Part shown: positions 11,001 to 20,471 of the stretch, one piece after another | How positions within the stretch are numbered: position 1 is the first letter of the stretch | Layout: each line of letters opens with the position of its first letter | DNA from: Sporisorium sorghi | Lineage: Eukaryota; Basidiomycota; Ustilaginomycetes; Ustilaginales; Ustilaginaceae | DNA length: 31,712 nt | Assembly (NCBI GenBank): GCA_023212695.1 | Contig: JALCCG010000248.1 | Location: forward strand, 1-31,712 | Reading direction: 5' to 3' | Made by a program: the position numbers and the translations under genes | The notes under the pieces: model-generated | The model's input: only the letters and a program-made list of their open reading frames with translations | What the model was told of the DNA's origin: nothing | The model's database searches: none

Positions 11001-11468
11001 TAGCACGGCAGATGGAGGAGTGTTGGAATCGGGCAGTATCGAGTCTCCCGTGAGGCTTTGCAGAAAAGACGTCAAGAAGGAGTCATGGCTGTGCGTCGTC
11101 GGAGCAGAGGTTGCAGATGCAAGCAGGTCTGTGCTAGCGGCGGCTGCAGCCCTGGTGAGCGTCGAGCTCGTGTCAGCATCATGGACACGACCTTGCGAGT
11201 GGATCGAACTAGCATCTTTGATAACACCGTCCTTGGGCTTCTCCTTGAAAGCGTCTGTAGCAGCTGGAACGCAGTCTTCTTGCAGAGCGAGACTGGCAGG
11301 CGTGATGATATCGAGCAATGCACTTGGGGTCGAGGGAGGATGTAGGCCAAGCTCGTCGAGGGCCAAAGGCGAGAATGGACGTTGGCTGTGGGCAAGATGC
11401 GATGGCTTGGCATCTGAAGCCGGCACAGAGAGTGGTGGTGTCTGCGGATGATCGTCTGCGTCCGTCAT
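8008..11468 (-). CDS. Unknown large Ser/Pro-rich protein, about 1126 aa
   Basis: I do not recognise this protein. Exon 1 is 11468-8292 and exon 2 is 8211-8008, joined by an intron with donor GTAAGT and acceptor GTGAG in phase 0; a 25-T tract in that intron (8235-8259) acts as its pyrimidine tract. The first 680 residues are low complexity and probably disordered, with many SP/TP sites. At about 700-765 there is a strongly charged Gln/Lys-rich helix, probably coiled coil (YQRLLYQLNAQMQMKM and KQKQKESQDKAQRE). The only domain-like part is the C-terminus across the splice site: SPGAEVVFWAVKGEHSVKLVG, then SKPKLTNVVRLDATTQM and DRTATIFAKPGKSD, a strand-rich pattern that looks conserved but that I cannot name. 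The fit of both exons to one strand pattern supports the splice. The last 15 residues are uncertain because of a possible second intron. Confidence 0.75.
8235..8270. repeat. Homopolymer tract in an intron (A on +, T on the coding strand)
   Basis: A run of 25 A at 8235-8259, one C, then 10 A at 8261-8270. Read on the minus strand it is the polypyrimidine region of the intron at 8212-8291. Confidence 0.85.
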
Positions 11469-11823
11469 TGGTCTGGATGGACTTACTTTGCTGACAAGGG
11501 ATCAGTATGGGATAGTTTGGACTGTATGCTACCGTCCGATGCGCAAGAGCGATTGTCTAAGGACGACTCGGCAATGAGAATGGGAAAGATGGAGGGAGGG
11601 GAGCAGAGACATGTAGAAAGAAGGGATGAGTTGGTTCATGCAAGACAGAACGAGGTCAAAAAGAGAGTTGAGACAAGAGAGACGAAAGACGAAAGACGAA
11701 AGACGAAAGACAACAGAGCTTCCCGCTAATCAGAGGAAATGAGAAGCAGAGAGATTGACGGCGGTCGATGAGCAGAGAGAAAGCATCGACGTTGCTGATA
11801 TTCTCTTGAGTGCTCTGTGCCGA

Positions 11824-11825
<2 letters not shown>

Positions 11826-11880
<55 letters not shown>

Positions 11881-11913
11881 CCTGGCTGGCTGGCTGCCTG
11901 GCTGCCTGCCTGC
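11826..11913. repeat. (CTGG)n tetranucleotide array
   Basis: About 14 perfect CTGG copies at 11826-11880 followed by a degenerate tail with CTGC variants to about 11913. The unit is not a multiple of three, so all three frames read the same repeat as Leu-Ala-Gly-Trp. It lies about 360 bases upstream of the minus-strand ATG at 11468. Confidence 0.92.
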
Positions 11914-12215
11914 CGCAGGCGTGGGAGCAAAGCACGCAGCCACTCGCTCGAAGAGTCAGCACGAGTCGGAAAAGCCTACTGCAGAAAGGACAGTGCTATT
12001 GTGCTCTGCATCCGTCCACGGTGCTTAAGCTTCGTGGAAAGGGGGAACGAGAGAGGGAAAAAAAAGAGTCCAAGGAACGGCACACGCTCGAGCAAAGCGT
12101 GAGAAAAGTGGTCAAGAAACAAGGTTTGAAGCATGTAGTGTACCCACACTGCAAACTATACTCGTTCACAGCCTTCCTGCCCAAGTGCACTGCCTCGACG
12201 GATTTGCCGACAGAG

Positions 12216-12254
<39 letters not shown>
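12216..12254. repeat. (TGC)13 trinucleotide array
   Basis: Thirteen perfect TGC units in non-coding sequence between the unknown gene and BET3. Confidence 0.92.
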
Positions 12255-12255
<1 letters not shown>

Positions 12256-13028
12256 TTGCGTGATTGTGGACTCAGCGGAAAATGAGTAGGCCAAGACGAG
12301 CAGCAAGCCGCCACCGCAGGGAGCCGTTGTTGAGCGATGGACAGGCTCGACATGTCGATGGCAACAACGGCGCTTGCTGATGGTCGTACAGTATGCATGA
12401 TAAAGTTCACAAGAAGAAGGAAAAAGCTCACATCGATCTAAAGACGGTTATGAAATGATCGTGGGGAAAATCGCAAATGTGAGTCTGCTGCATGCAAGGT
12501 CCAAGAGGCCGTTGATACGAGAACAGGCGCTTGCTGCTTCGGAGCGAAGCCTTCATCGCCCTTGCAGCTGCACAGGTCAGCGCAAGTGACGGCTCGTCGT
12601 GCGAATCGTCAGACGTGCAGCAGCGTCAAATGCTGTTGCCCACAACAAATGGCCGTTGCGTCGTCAACAATTGCTATGCGACGGAAGACGACATGTTTTG
12701 TCGCACCAGTTGCTGTCTGTGATTCGTGCAGGTCTCAAGAGCACCCAATCAGCTGCGACCAATTTGACGCAGCTGCCTCAATTTTTGATCTGCGTGACTG
12801 ACCACGGACAGTGCACGGTGCCACTCAAATTCGAAGGTGGAAATGGTGGGTAGATTGATCCGAGTGGGCAATGAATACTGCGAGAAGGTGTATACAGTAA
12901 GACACCGCGGCAGGCAATCGAGGCTCGCCAGTGCGACGAAATGAAAGCTCCACACTGCTCCGGCGAGTGGGGCAGAGTGGCTGGGCTTCAAGCGGGAGCG
13001 CCGGACATAGCCGTGGAGCGATCGCGCT

Positions 13029-13875
<847 letters not shown>

Positions 13876-14984
13876 CTTGAACTGTCGACTGGTTGATCGT
13901 CTTTTGCCTTGGGGTTCTGACGGTCAATCGCTGTGCGTGCGCTCCAGAAAGGGTGTTTGATCCTGGCGAGATGGAAGGGTAGAACGGCAAAAGATGGTCC
14001 GTGTCCATGCAGTCGCGCAGATTTTCGAAAAGTGCGGAACTCGGAACCACGAATATTCTTTATTTATTTATTTTTTTGTTTCAGAAGCTGAGTTAACAAT
14101 CAAAAAAAAAAAAAAAAAAAAAAAAAAAACGCGCCAAAAATTCCTGCTTGCGCCTGCATTCTTGGACGTATGCAAGGGGCTTCTCAAGACTCGTACATGT
14201 CATGCCGTTGGCCCGACCTCCAGAGCCTCCTTGTTGACGACATGCCGTTAGCGATCGACGCCCCCGCTCTCTTTTCTTTGCTACAGGCCCATTAGTCCTA
14301 CAGAGACGACGGCATCTAAAAGCCCGTCCAGCTTCGCATTGACTGCGTGGATCTTCCGCACAGCCGCTTCCGCACGCGCGCGACCCCTTGCGTTGGAGAT
14401 CCTCCAGCCTCGGGCAACATGTCCTCGAATGATGTTCTTCCATGACCAAACTCAAGGCTGCGGCGATCGCGGTGAGCCAACACACTCGCGTTCGCCGAAC
14501 ATGCGCGTGGTGAGCTGAGCTTGCCCTGCTTTGTCCGGCCTCTTCGTGCTCGAGTTGCCCCCCATAGATGCCAGTGTCCTCCCCATCTCTTGTGTTGGTC
14601 GCGCCTACAGACTTGCTCCACGGATCGCGTGTCATCGAGTGATTGGAAATCCTCTGTCTCCATCACGATCATCCTGCGCTTACCATTGTCCCAACCACCA
14701 CCTCACCTCACTCTCCTGCCCTTGCCTCCCCAATAGATCCCCTTTCCCCCCGCTCTTCACCTTCTTCAGGCTCTTGCTCCCTCCAGCGGTTCCTGGATCT
14801 CATCACCACAGTCTCTACAAGAACATCTCCATCAGCCTACGTATCTGCGACATCCATCTCACACGGTGCTCTCAGCGAGGACAGCCATACAGAGTCACCC
14901 CTCTTGAAGTGCTTTCCTGTTCGATCTCAGTCTCGCTCAGGTCCTCTTTGCCCACCAGCTCGTCACAAAGACGGCACAATCGCC
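13876..14984. promoter_or_regulatory. Divergent promoter region BET3 / Axl2-like gene
   Basis: About 1.1 kb between two outward-reading genes. It includes TTTA repeats at about 14057-14070 and a run of 28 A at 14102-14129 (T in the BET3 sense, about 230 bases upstream of its ATG). The stretch from about 14640 to the ATG at 14985 is C/T-rich, typical of a fungal 5' leader. The frame of the Axl2-like gene is open through this leader, but the first in-frame ATG that begins a signal peptide is 14985. Confidence 0.6.
14102..14129. repeat. Poly-A run (28 nt)
   Basis: Uninterrupted A homopolymer in the BET3/Axl2-like intergenic region. Confidence 0.9.
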
Positions 14985-17900
14985 ATGCGGCTGGCTCTCT
15001 GCATCGCATCGCTGCTGATCTCAGCTGCAGCCACCCGAGCCGCGGTCCGCGTCGAGCGTCCAGTAAGCGAGCAGCTTCCTAACATTGCGAGATACGGCCA
15101 ACCTTATTCATGGTCCTTCGCAACGAACACCTTTGTCGATCAAAATGCGACAGCTCCGCTTCAGTACAACGTCACCAATCTTCCGCCATGGGCCGTCTTT
15201 GAGCCTGCGACGCTATCCATATCAGGTACGCCGCCTGTCGCTTCAGAGTCACCGACACGTGGATCTCGAGCGAATGACACGGTCATCCTCACTGCGACCA
15301 ATCCCAAGACCGGCAGCACGGCGTCCACTCCTTTCCAGCTGATCACCATGAACGGCACTGGTCCCGTTGTCAACAAACCACTCGCTCAACAGCTGCCCAA
15401 CGTCACGACGCTCGGAGCTGATACCATCTTGCCTTCGGGCGCTCAGCTGCTACCCTTGGGTTGGTCCTTCTCGCTCGGCTTTGCAGGCGACACGTTTACT
15501 TCGGACAGTCATCGCGTCTATCTCTCCGCAGAGCTCGCTGACGGTTCGCCTCTGCCAGACTGGATGACTTTCGATCAGACGGTGACGCTCTGGGGGCTCG
15601 CTCCGACCGACGTGCATACGGCAGGCAGCTTCTACACGGTCGTGGTCACTGCCAGCGATGTGCGTGGATATGCAGGCGTCAACAGCTCGTTCCAGATGGT
15701 GGTGAGCGGTGCGCCGCTCATTCAGGCGGCGCCTTTCCCTGCTGTCAACGCTACCGCTGGACAGCCGTTCCGATCCGCACTTGCGCTGGATAGCATCGTC
15801 GATTCGAGCGGCAGTCCCGTCAGCACGTCCTTGGTGCGTGTGGCTGCCAACACCAGCGCCGTTGGTTCGTGGCTCTCGTTCGACGAGGCATCGCGTACCT
15901 TTTCCGGCACGCCGCCGTTCAATCTGACCAACCAGGCGCCCGTGTCTCTCACAGTGCCAGTCACACTGGCCAACTCGAGCAATCCGAACGTCTCGCCCGT
16001 CACAGCCTCAGCGCACATCACCGTCTTCCCATCCTCCTTTGCCGTGTCGTCTCTGCCGAATGTTCAGGTCATGCCCGGCAGGCTGTTCCAGCTCGAGCTG
16101 GGCCAGTACATCCGATCGAGCCCAACACCTCCTCAGCTCACCCTCGATCCGGCCTCAGCAAACGAATGGATCAAATTTGACCCCACCACGATGCTGCTCA
16201 CTGGCACGCCTCCAAAGAGCGGTATCGAGCCTGTCCATGTGCAGCTTTCGCTCAACTCGACCGAGTCGGGTGGCTATCGCAGTGTCTCCACCCAAAGCTT
16301 CGCGATCACGCCACTGCCATCATCTGGGTCACCCGCACCGCTTCCCGCGCCGAGCCGGAGCGCCTCGACCAAGCCGTCAGCCACTTCATCATCGACTAGC
16401 TCATCGGGCGGCTTCGATACATCTTCCGCTTCGTCCGATGCAAGCTCTGCCGGCCTCAGCAGCAAAGCCAAGTTTGCCATCGCAGCATCACTTGGCGGCG
16501 TGGGTGGTCTTGTGATGCTGATCCTGCTCATGGTGTGCTGCCGCCGCTACTGCGCTGCCGAAGACCGTCATTTCCGGGGTGCGCATCCGGACGATGTCCA
16601 GTCCGATTGCGAAAAGTCGTACAACGGCCAGGCGATGGACGACGATCGAACACTGGCCGACGAGCGATCGCCTCGCTTTGGATGGGCGAACCTTGGTCCA
16701 GCAGGCAAAAAGGAAAAGGGCAAGGAGGAAGACGAAGAAGCCAGTCCGTATCTGGATCCTTATGCTGCTCTGGCTGCCGCTGGTGCAAATGCGCCTGATC
16801 GATCGCCTTTCTCTGACGCTATGACGCTGGCTCCTTCAGATGAAGGGCATGATCGACGACTATCCAATGGCGATCCCCGTCAGGCTGTCACAACAATGGC
16901 CAATGTGGCGCCAAGGACAGCAGCCTTTGTCCCCACGCCAGCCTTCACCATCACAAATCCCTCCCCGCTGGCGGTGGAGAAACCTCGACGAAGCTCGGTG
17001 CTCAACCTGTTCAGCAGGATACCCAAGATGTCCAAGTCGAACCGGTCCATCAGCAGCTTCGCCGCAGGTGCTGCCTCGCACCCGTCTCATCCTGACCTTA
17101 GCATGACCGAAGCAAACCTCGGTCACGAACTCAGAGGAGGTCAAGACGATCTCGCACGCCCCGTCTCCATCGGTCTCGGTCTCGAAGGTATGATGGACCG
17201 AGACTTGTCGCAGATGACGACGTCCAAGAGTCTTGCCGCACGCAGCAGCTGGGAGTCGAACCTGTTCTACGACGAAGCGGCCGCACGCGGCGTCAGCACT
17301 TCAGCGGCACCTAGCACTCCTGAACGACGTCGCAGCGAGACGCTGCGCGCCGACAGTCTCAGTCTGGACTCGCCACTCGAGGTGCCGGTGCGTCGTGCCT
17401 TGGTCTCTGCGCCGATGCGACACCGGAACGCGCACATCAGCACTTCGCCGGCGTTCAACCTCACGGCTGGATTCGAGAGCTCGCCCGAGCGTGACGACGA
17501 TGCGCCGAGAGACCGATCACGCGATCCTCGCCAGCCTGGTTCATCGAACGTAGATCAAGGTCGACACCGCGCAGGCGGCGGCTTGGGTGGCTCAGTCGAC
17601 TTGGACGACGCAGTGGTGGGCTACGCGCGCAAAGTCAGCGTCGAGGCGTCCGGAACCGTCCCGCCACCACAGCAGGTCAGCATCCAGCAAGGGCAGCGCA
17701 ACCTTTCTCAGCACCTCGAGAGCTACATGCACCAAGCGCCACGTGGAGCATCCATCGACACGACCCGCAGCGGCTCAGCTTCGCACGCAGCCAACGACGA
17801 CGACGATCCGTTCGAGGATGCCGAGGACGATCCGTCTGTCGCTGCCAACATGCGGGCTACTGCGGAGAACACAAAGAGGAACTCAACGGCCAGCTATGTG

Positions 17901-18923
17901 CCGGACTTGAATGGGGCAGTGACGTCTGCGGTGCGCTACGAGGACAGCCGGCGCAGCTCGATGAAGCTGGCTGATGCGGTTTCGACGACGCCTGTGCGTA
18001 GCAGGGTGGTTGGGCCGAGGGCCAGCGATGAGCTGCAGCGGGGTCCGACGGTGCGAGCGGTGAGGCAGTCGACTGGACCTGTGCCTGCTTCGCCCGTCAT
18101 TCCGGGTGCATCTGATCGTGTTGGAGCTGCAGCTAGGAGCGTTGACAATCCTCAGACGCCGGTGCGAACGATCCATCCTCCTGTTACGGCAGGCAATGCG
18201 GAATCTGGCGCTGCCGCTGCCGGTGTTGGTGCTGGGCGTCCGTGGTCTGCCAACTCGGCCGCGTCTCGAGGAGCGACCGCCTTCCAAACACCCCAACCCT
18301 CCGCCACGCCCACCCGCGTGCGCCCCTCGCACAACCACTCCACCTCAACCTCCCATCGCCGCAGCGACTCCTCCTCCGCACAATCCGGCGAAGCACCCTC
18401 AGTCTCAACACCATGGTCGCGCATCCGCTCTCACAACATCACCGTCCGACCCGGCGAGCTGATCCGCGTCTCTGCACTTGCCGGCACCGCGGCCCCGCCC
18501 ATGCTCGGCGGCGCGCCCGGTTCGCCAGGCAAGCGATCTGGACGCAAGCTCAGCTACCACCCTGTGCTGCAGGACGAAAAGTACTTTGAGTACTACAACA
18601 CCTGGCCCGAGTTCCTGCACTGGCTAAGATGGGACGATCGCATGCAGGAGCTCTCGGGCACGGTGCCGCCCAAGTTTGGCCCGATTCCGTTGACGTTGAA
18701 GCTGGCGATTCTGGCGAGGCCAACGGGGGGTGCGCTGCCGAGCCCGAGCCCGAATTCGAGTCCGAGCAAGTTTGGAGCGAGGACGAGCTATGGGCATGCT
18801 AGGACGGGGTCTAATGCTTCCACTGCTTCCAATAATGTAGGTGCGGCAGGTAGTGAGGATGAGGTTGCGGCTATTGTGGTGCTCAACATCACGAAGCCTG
18901 GTTCTGTTTCTGCCGGTATCTAG
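14985..18923 (+). CDS. Axl2-like cadherin-fold transmembrane polarity protein
   Basis: Type I membrane protein of 1312 residues resembling yeast Axl2, the axial bud-site marker, which in filamentous fungi acts in septation and polarity. Residues 1-19 are a signal peptide (MRLALCIASLLISAAATRA), which decides the start. Four dystroglycan-type cadherin-like (CADG) repeats follow at about 20-125, 127-243, 244-349 and 350-447; repeats 1, 3 and 4 carry the W-x-x-F-(D/E) ... S/TGTPP signature (PPWAVFEPATLSISGTPP, SWLSFDEASRTFSGTPP, EWIKFDPTTMLLTGTPP), while repeat 2 reads DWMTFDQTVTLWGLAP. Many NxT/NxS sites lie here. A Ser/Pro linker leads to a membrane span at 497-519 (FAIAASLGGVGGLVMLILL) followed by basic CCRRYC. 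The cytosolic tail of nearly 800 residues is mostly disordered, but near residues 1189-1245 it holds a fifth cadherin-like motif (WLRWDDRMQELSGTVPP). No intron is needed. The Axl2 role is inferred from domain order. Confidence 0.85.
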   Translation: MRLALCIASLLISAAATRAAVRVERPVSEQLPNIARYGQPYSWSFATNTFVDQNATAPLQYNVTNLPPWAVFEPATLSISGTPPVASESPTRGSRANDTVILTATNPKTGSTASTPFQLITMNGTGPVVNKPLAQQLPNVTTLGADTILPSGAQLLPLGWSFSLGFAGDTFTSDSHRVYLSAELADGSPLPDWMTFDQTVTLWGLAPTDVHTAGSFYTVVVTASDVRGYAGVNSSFQMVVSGAPLIQAAPFPAVNATAGQPFRSALALDSIVDSSGSPVSTSLVRVAANTSAVGSWLSFDEASRTFSGTPPFNLTNQAPVSLTVPVTLANSSNPNVSPVTASAHITVFPSSFAVSSLPNVQVMPGRLFQLELGQYIRSSPTPPQLTLDPASANEWIKFDPTTMLLTGTPPKSGIEPVHVQLSLNSTESGGYRSVSTQSFAITPLPSSGSPAPLPAPSRSASTKPSATSSSTSSSGGFDTSSASSDASSAGLSSKAKFAIAASLGGVGGLVMLILLMVCCRRYCAAEDRHFRGAHPDDVQSDCEKSYNGQAMDDDRTLADERSPRFGWANLGPAGKKEKGKEEDEEASPYLDPYAALAAAGANAPDRSPFSDAMTLAPSDEGHDRRLSNGDPRQAVTTMANVAPRTAAFVPTPAFTITNPSPLAVEKPRRSSVLNLFSRIPKMSKSNRSISSFAAGAASHPSHPDLSMTEANLGHELRGGQDDLARPVSIGLGLEGMMDRDLSQMTTSKSLAARSSWESNLFYDEAAARGVSTSAAPSTPERRRSETLRADSLSLDSPLEVPVRRALVSAPMRHRNAHISTSPAFNLTAGFESSPERDDDAPRDRSRDPRQPGSSNVDQGRHRAGGGLGGSVDLDDAVVGYARKVSVEASGTVPPPQQVSIQQGQRNLSQHLESYMHQAPRGASIDTTRSGSASHAANDDDDPFEDAEDDPSVAANMRATAENTKRNSTASYVPDLNGAVTSAVRYEDSRRSSMKLADAVSTTPVRSRVVGPRASDELQRGPTVRAVRQSTGPVPASPVIPGASDRVGAAARSVDNPQTPVRTIHPPVTAGNAESGAAAAGVGAGRPWSANSAASRGATAFQTPQPSATPTRVRPSHNHSTSTSHRRSDSSSAQSGEAPSVSTPWSRIRSHNITVRPGELIRVSALAGTAAPPMLGGAPGSPGKRSGRKLSYHPVLQDEKYFEYYNTWPEFLHWLRWDDRMQELSGTVPPKFGPIPLTLKLAILARPTGGALPSPSPNSSPSKFGARTSYGHARTGSNASTASNNVGAAGSEDEVAAIVVLNITKPGSVSAGI

Positions 18924-19875
18924 ACCAATTCATCCCTACTCTAAGCACATATATCGTCTCAACACAACTGTATCCATAGTCATCTCAGATCTTCTTTCAA
19001 GGACACTCGCTCGCTCTCATTCTGCCTTTGATTGTGCTGTATGAGATGCGAGATGTAGAGCGATCGGGAGGTGAGGCTGAGAAATCGGGGAGCTAAGTGT
19101 ATGCAGCTGACATGCCTGTCGAGCTGTCGAGTTATGCGAGATGCAGTGATTATTTTTTTCCCCGCTTGGCTGGCCTCTGCTACCCTTTCCGTCCAGCTGT
19201 ACTCGACGAGTCTCTACGTTTGGAAGCCTCATCCGTCGATGTTCTAGACGGCACTGCGTACCAAGCCTCCGGGACACGCATCGCACCCGCGGTCCTCCAC
19301 TGAGCCCGCTGAGGGACGCAAAGAGGGGGTTGGTCCGAGCCCCCCTTCGGCATATGCACAGAAGCCGTGTTGTGGTGGCGTTATCTCTCTCGCTTGGCTC
19401 TCTGTTTCTGTTCCAGAGGCAAATCTCGCAATGAACGCCACCCGAGAGAGTAGCGTGGGCACTTTTGTGCTTTGGCGAGAAACAGAATAAGGTTCGGGCT
19501 TTTTGGACGGATGTGGACGATGCTCTTCTCTTTCCTTCCGCACATCATTTGCTTTCTTCTGCAACCGCTCCATCGTTCCCCGTACGCCTGCTTCTTCGAT
19601 GCTTTGGGGATAGCACACGAATAAGAGGTAAGACAGGGTCCGACTGCATTTGGGTGGTTCGCATTCGGGTAGCAACGACAAAACGCCACGGGTAAGACAT
19701 TCCGTCCCCTACTGCTGCTTGAACTTAGGCTTCCCACGGTCCACGTAAGTAAAGAGCCGACTTTGTTCATCCATCAGCTTCCCACGACTTGAGCTTTGCG
19801 TTGCGCTGGTGGTCAACGAAGAAGAGCAGATATGTCAATCTGGAAGCATTGCATCGGCAAAAGGGTGGAACGCCG

Positions 19876-19906
<31 letters not shown>

Positions 19907-20020
19907 CCCCGGGCCCCCCCCGGGGCGGCCCCCCTTCCTCACTGTGAGGGGGCCCCCCCCCGCCCCGCCCCCCCCCCCAAGCCCTCTTCCCGGCCNNNNN
20001 NNNNNAGAGGGGGGGGGGGC

Positions 20021-20082
<62 letters not shown>

Positions 20083-20471
20083 AGGCGTCGCTCCCGTGTC
20101 CGACCCGTGTCGGCCTCGATCTCTAAGCTGCATGAGGCCGCTCCTAGACCGGTCCTCCTCTACAAGCCGTCTTCCTGGCTTCCAAGCTGCAGTCAGATCA
20201 CTCTTCACGAAGCAGAGCAAGTATCGAGCTCACTCACAGTGCACCCCGGAAGTGCACTCGGCGTTGCGGGGCTCAACTTGAAACACCTCTTTTGCGCCCC
20301 CCCCCGCCTGTTTAACCTGTTCGAAACCTCCGGTCTCACCTCCAAGCGCCTCTCACCACCACCTTCGTCACTGACATCAATCTGATCCTTTCTTCCTCCT
20401 TCTCACCTTCCAACCTCCTCCATCTCTTTCACACGCGACATCGACTTTCACTTGTGTGGGGGCATGCCGTC
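18924..20471. other. Spacer with poly-G/C blocks and an N gap
   Basis: About 1.55 kb between the Axl2-like stop and the ATG at 20472. The part at 18924-19870 has only short frames with no resemblance to known proteins; I found no tRNA. The part at 19876-20079 is nearly pure G and C runs around an assembly gap. From about 20280 to the ATG the sequence is C/T-rich, consistent with a 5' leader for the next gene. Confidence 0.55.
19876..20079. other. Poly-G/poly-C tracts around a 10-N assembly gap
   Basis: A G run at about 19876-19902, then C/G-run sequence, ten N at 19996-20005, and another nearly uninterrupted G run from about 20010 to 20079. Nothing else in the window looks like this. The pattern is typical of low-quality poly-G read ends or a collapsed hairpin rather than real genome, so its length and content should not be trusted. 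Confidence 0.9.

Larger units (their letters stand above)
11469..13028. other. Repeat-bearing spacer upstream of the 8008-11468 gene
   Basis: About 1.56 kb between the ATG of the minus-strand unknown gene and the BET3 stop. It holds a short GACGAAA-type tandem at about 11681-11711, a CTGG tetranucleotide array at 11826-11913 and a TGC trinucleotide array at 12216-12254. No frame has family resemblance; the open frames over the arrays are repeat translations. I see no tRNA or other RNA gene. It probably contains the promoter and leader of the minus-strand gene and the BET3 3' region. Confidence 0.55.

Noticed and set aside
11730..12263. Open frames encoding Trp-Leu-Ala-Gly or Gln-Pro-Ala-Ser repeats and poly-Cys/poly-Ala
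   Set aside because: These are direct translations of the CTGG and TGC arrays.
19600..19700. tRNA-like GGTTCGCATTC sequence
   Set aside because: No acceptor stem or anticodon arm can be built around it.
19796..20281. Gly-rich open frame across the N gap
   Set aside because: It is a translation of poly-G artefact sequence and passes through unknown bases.
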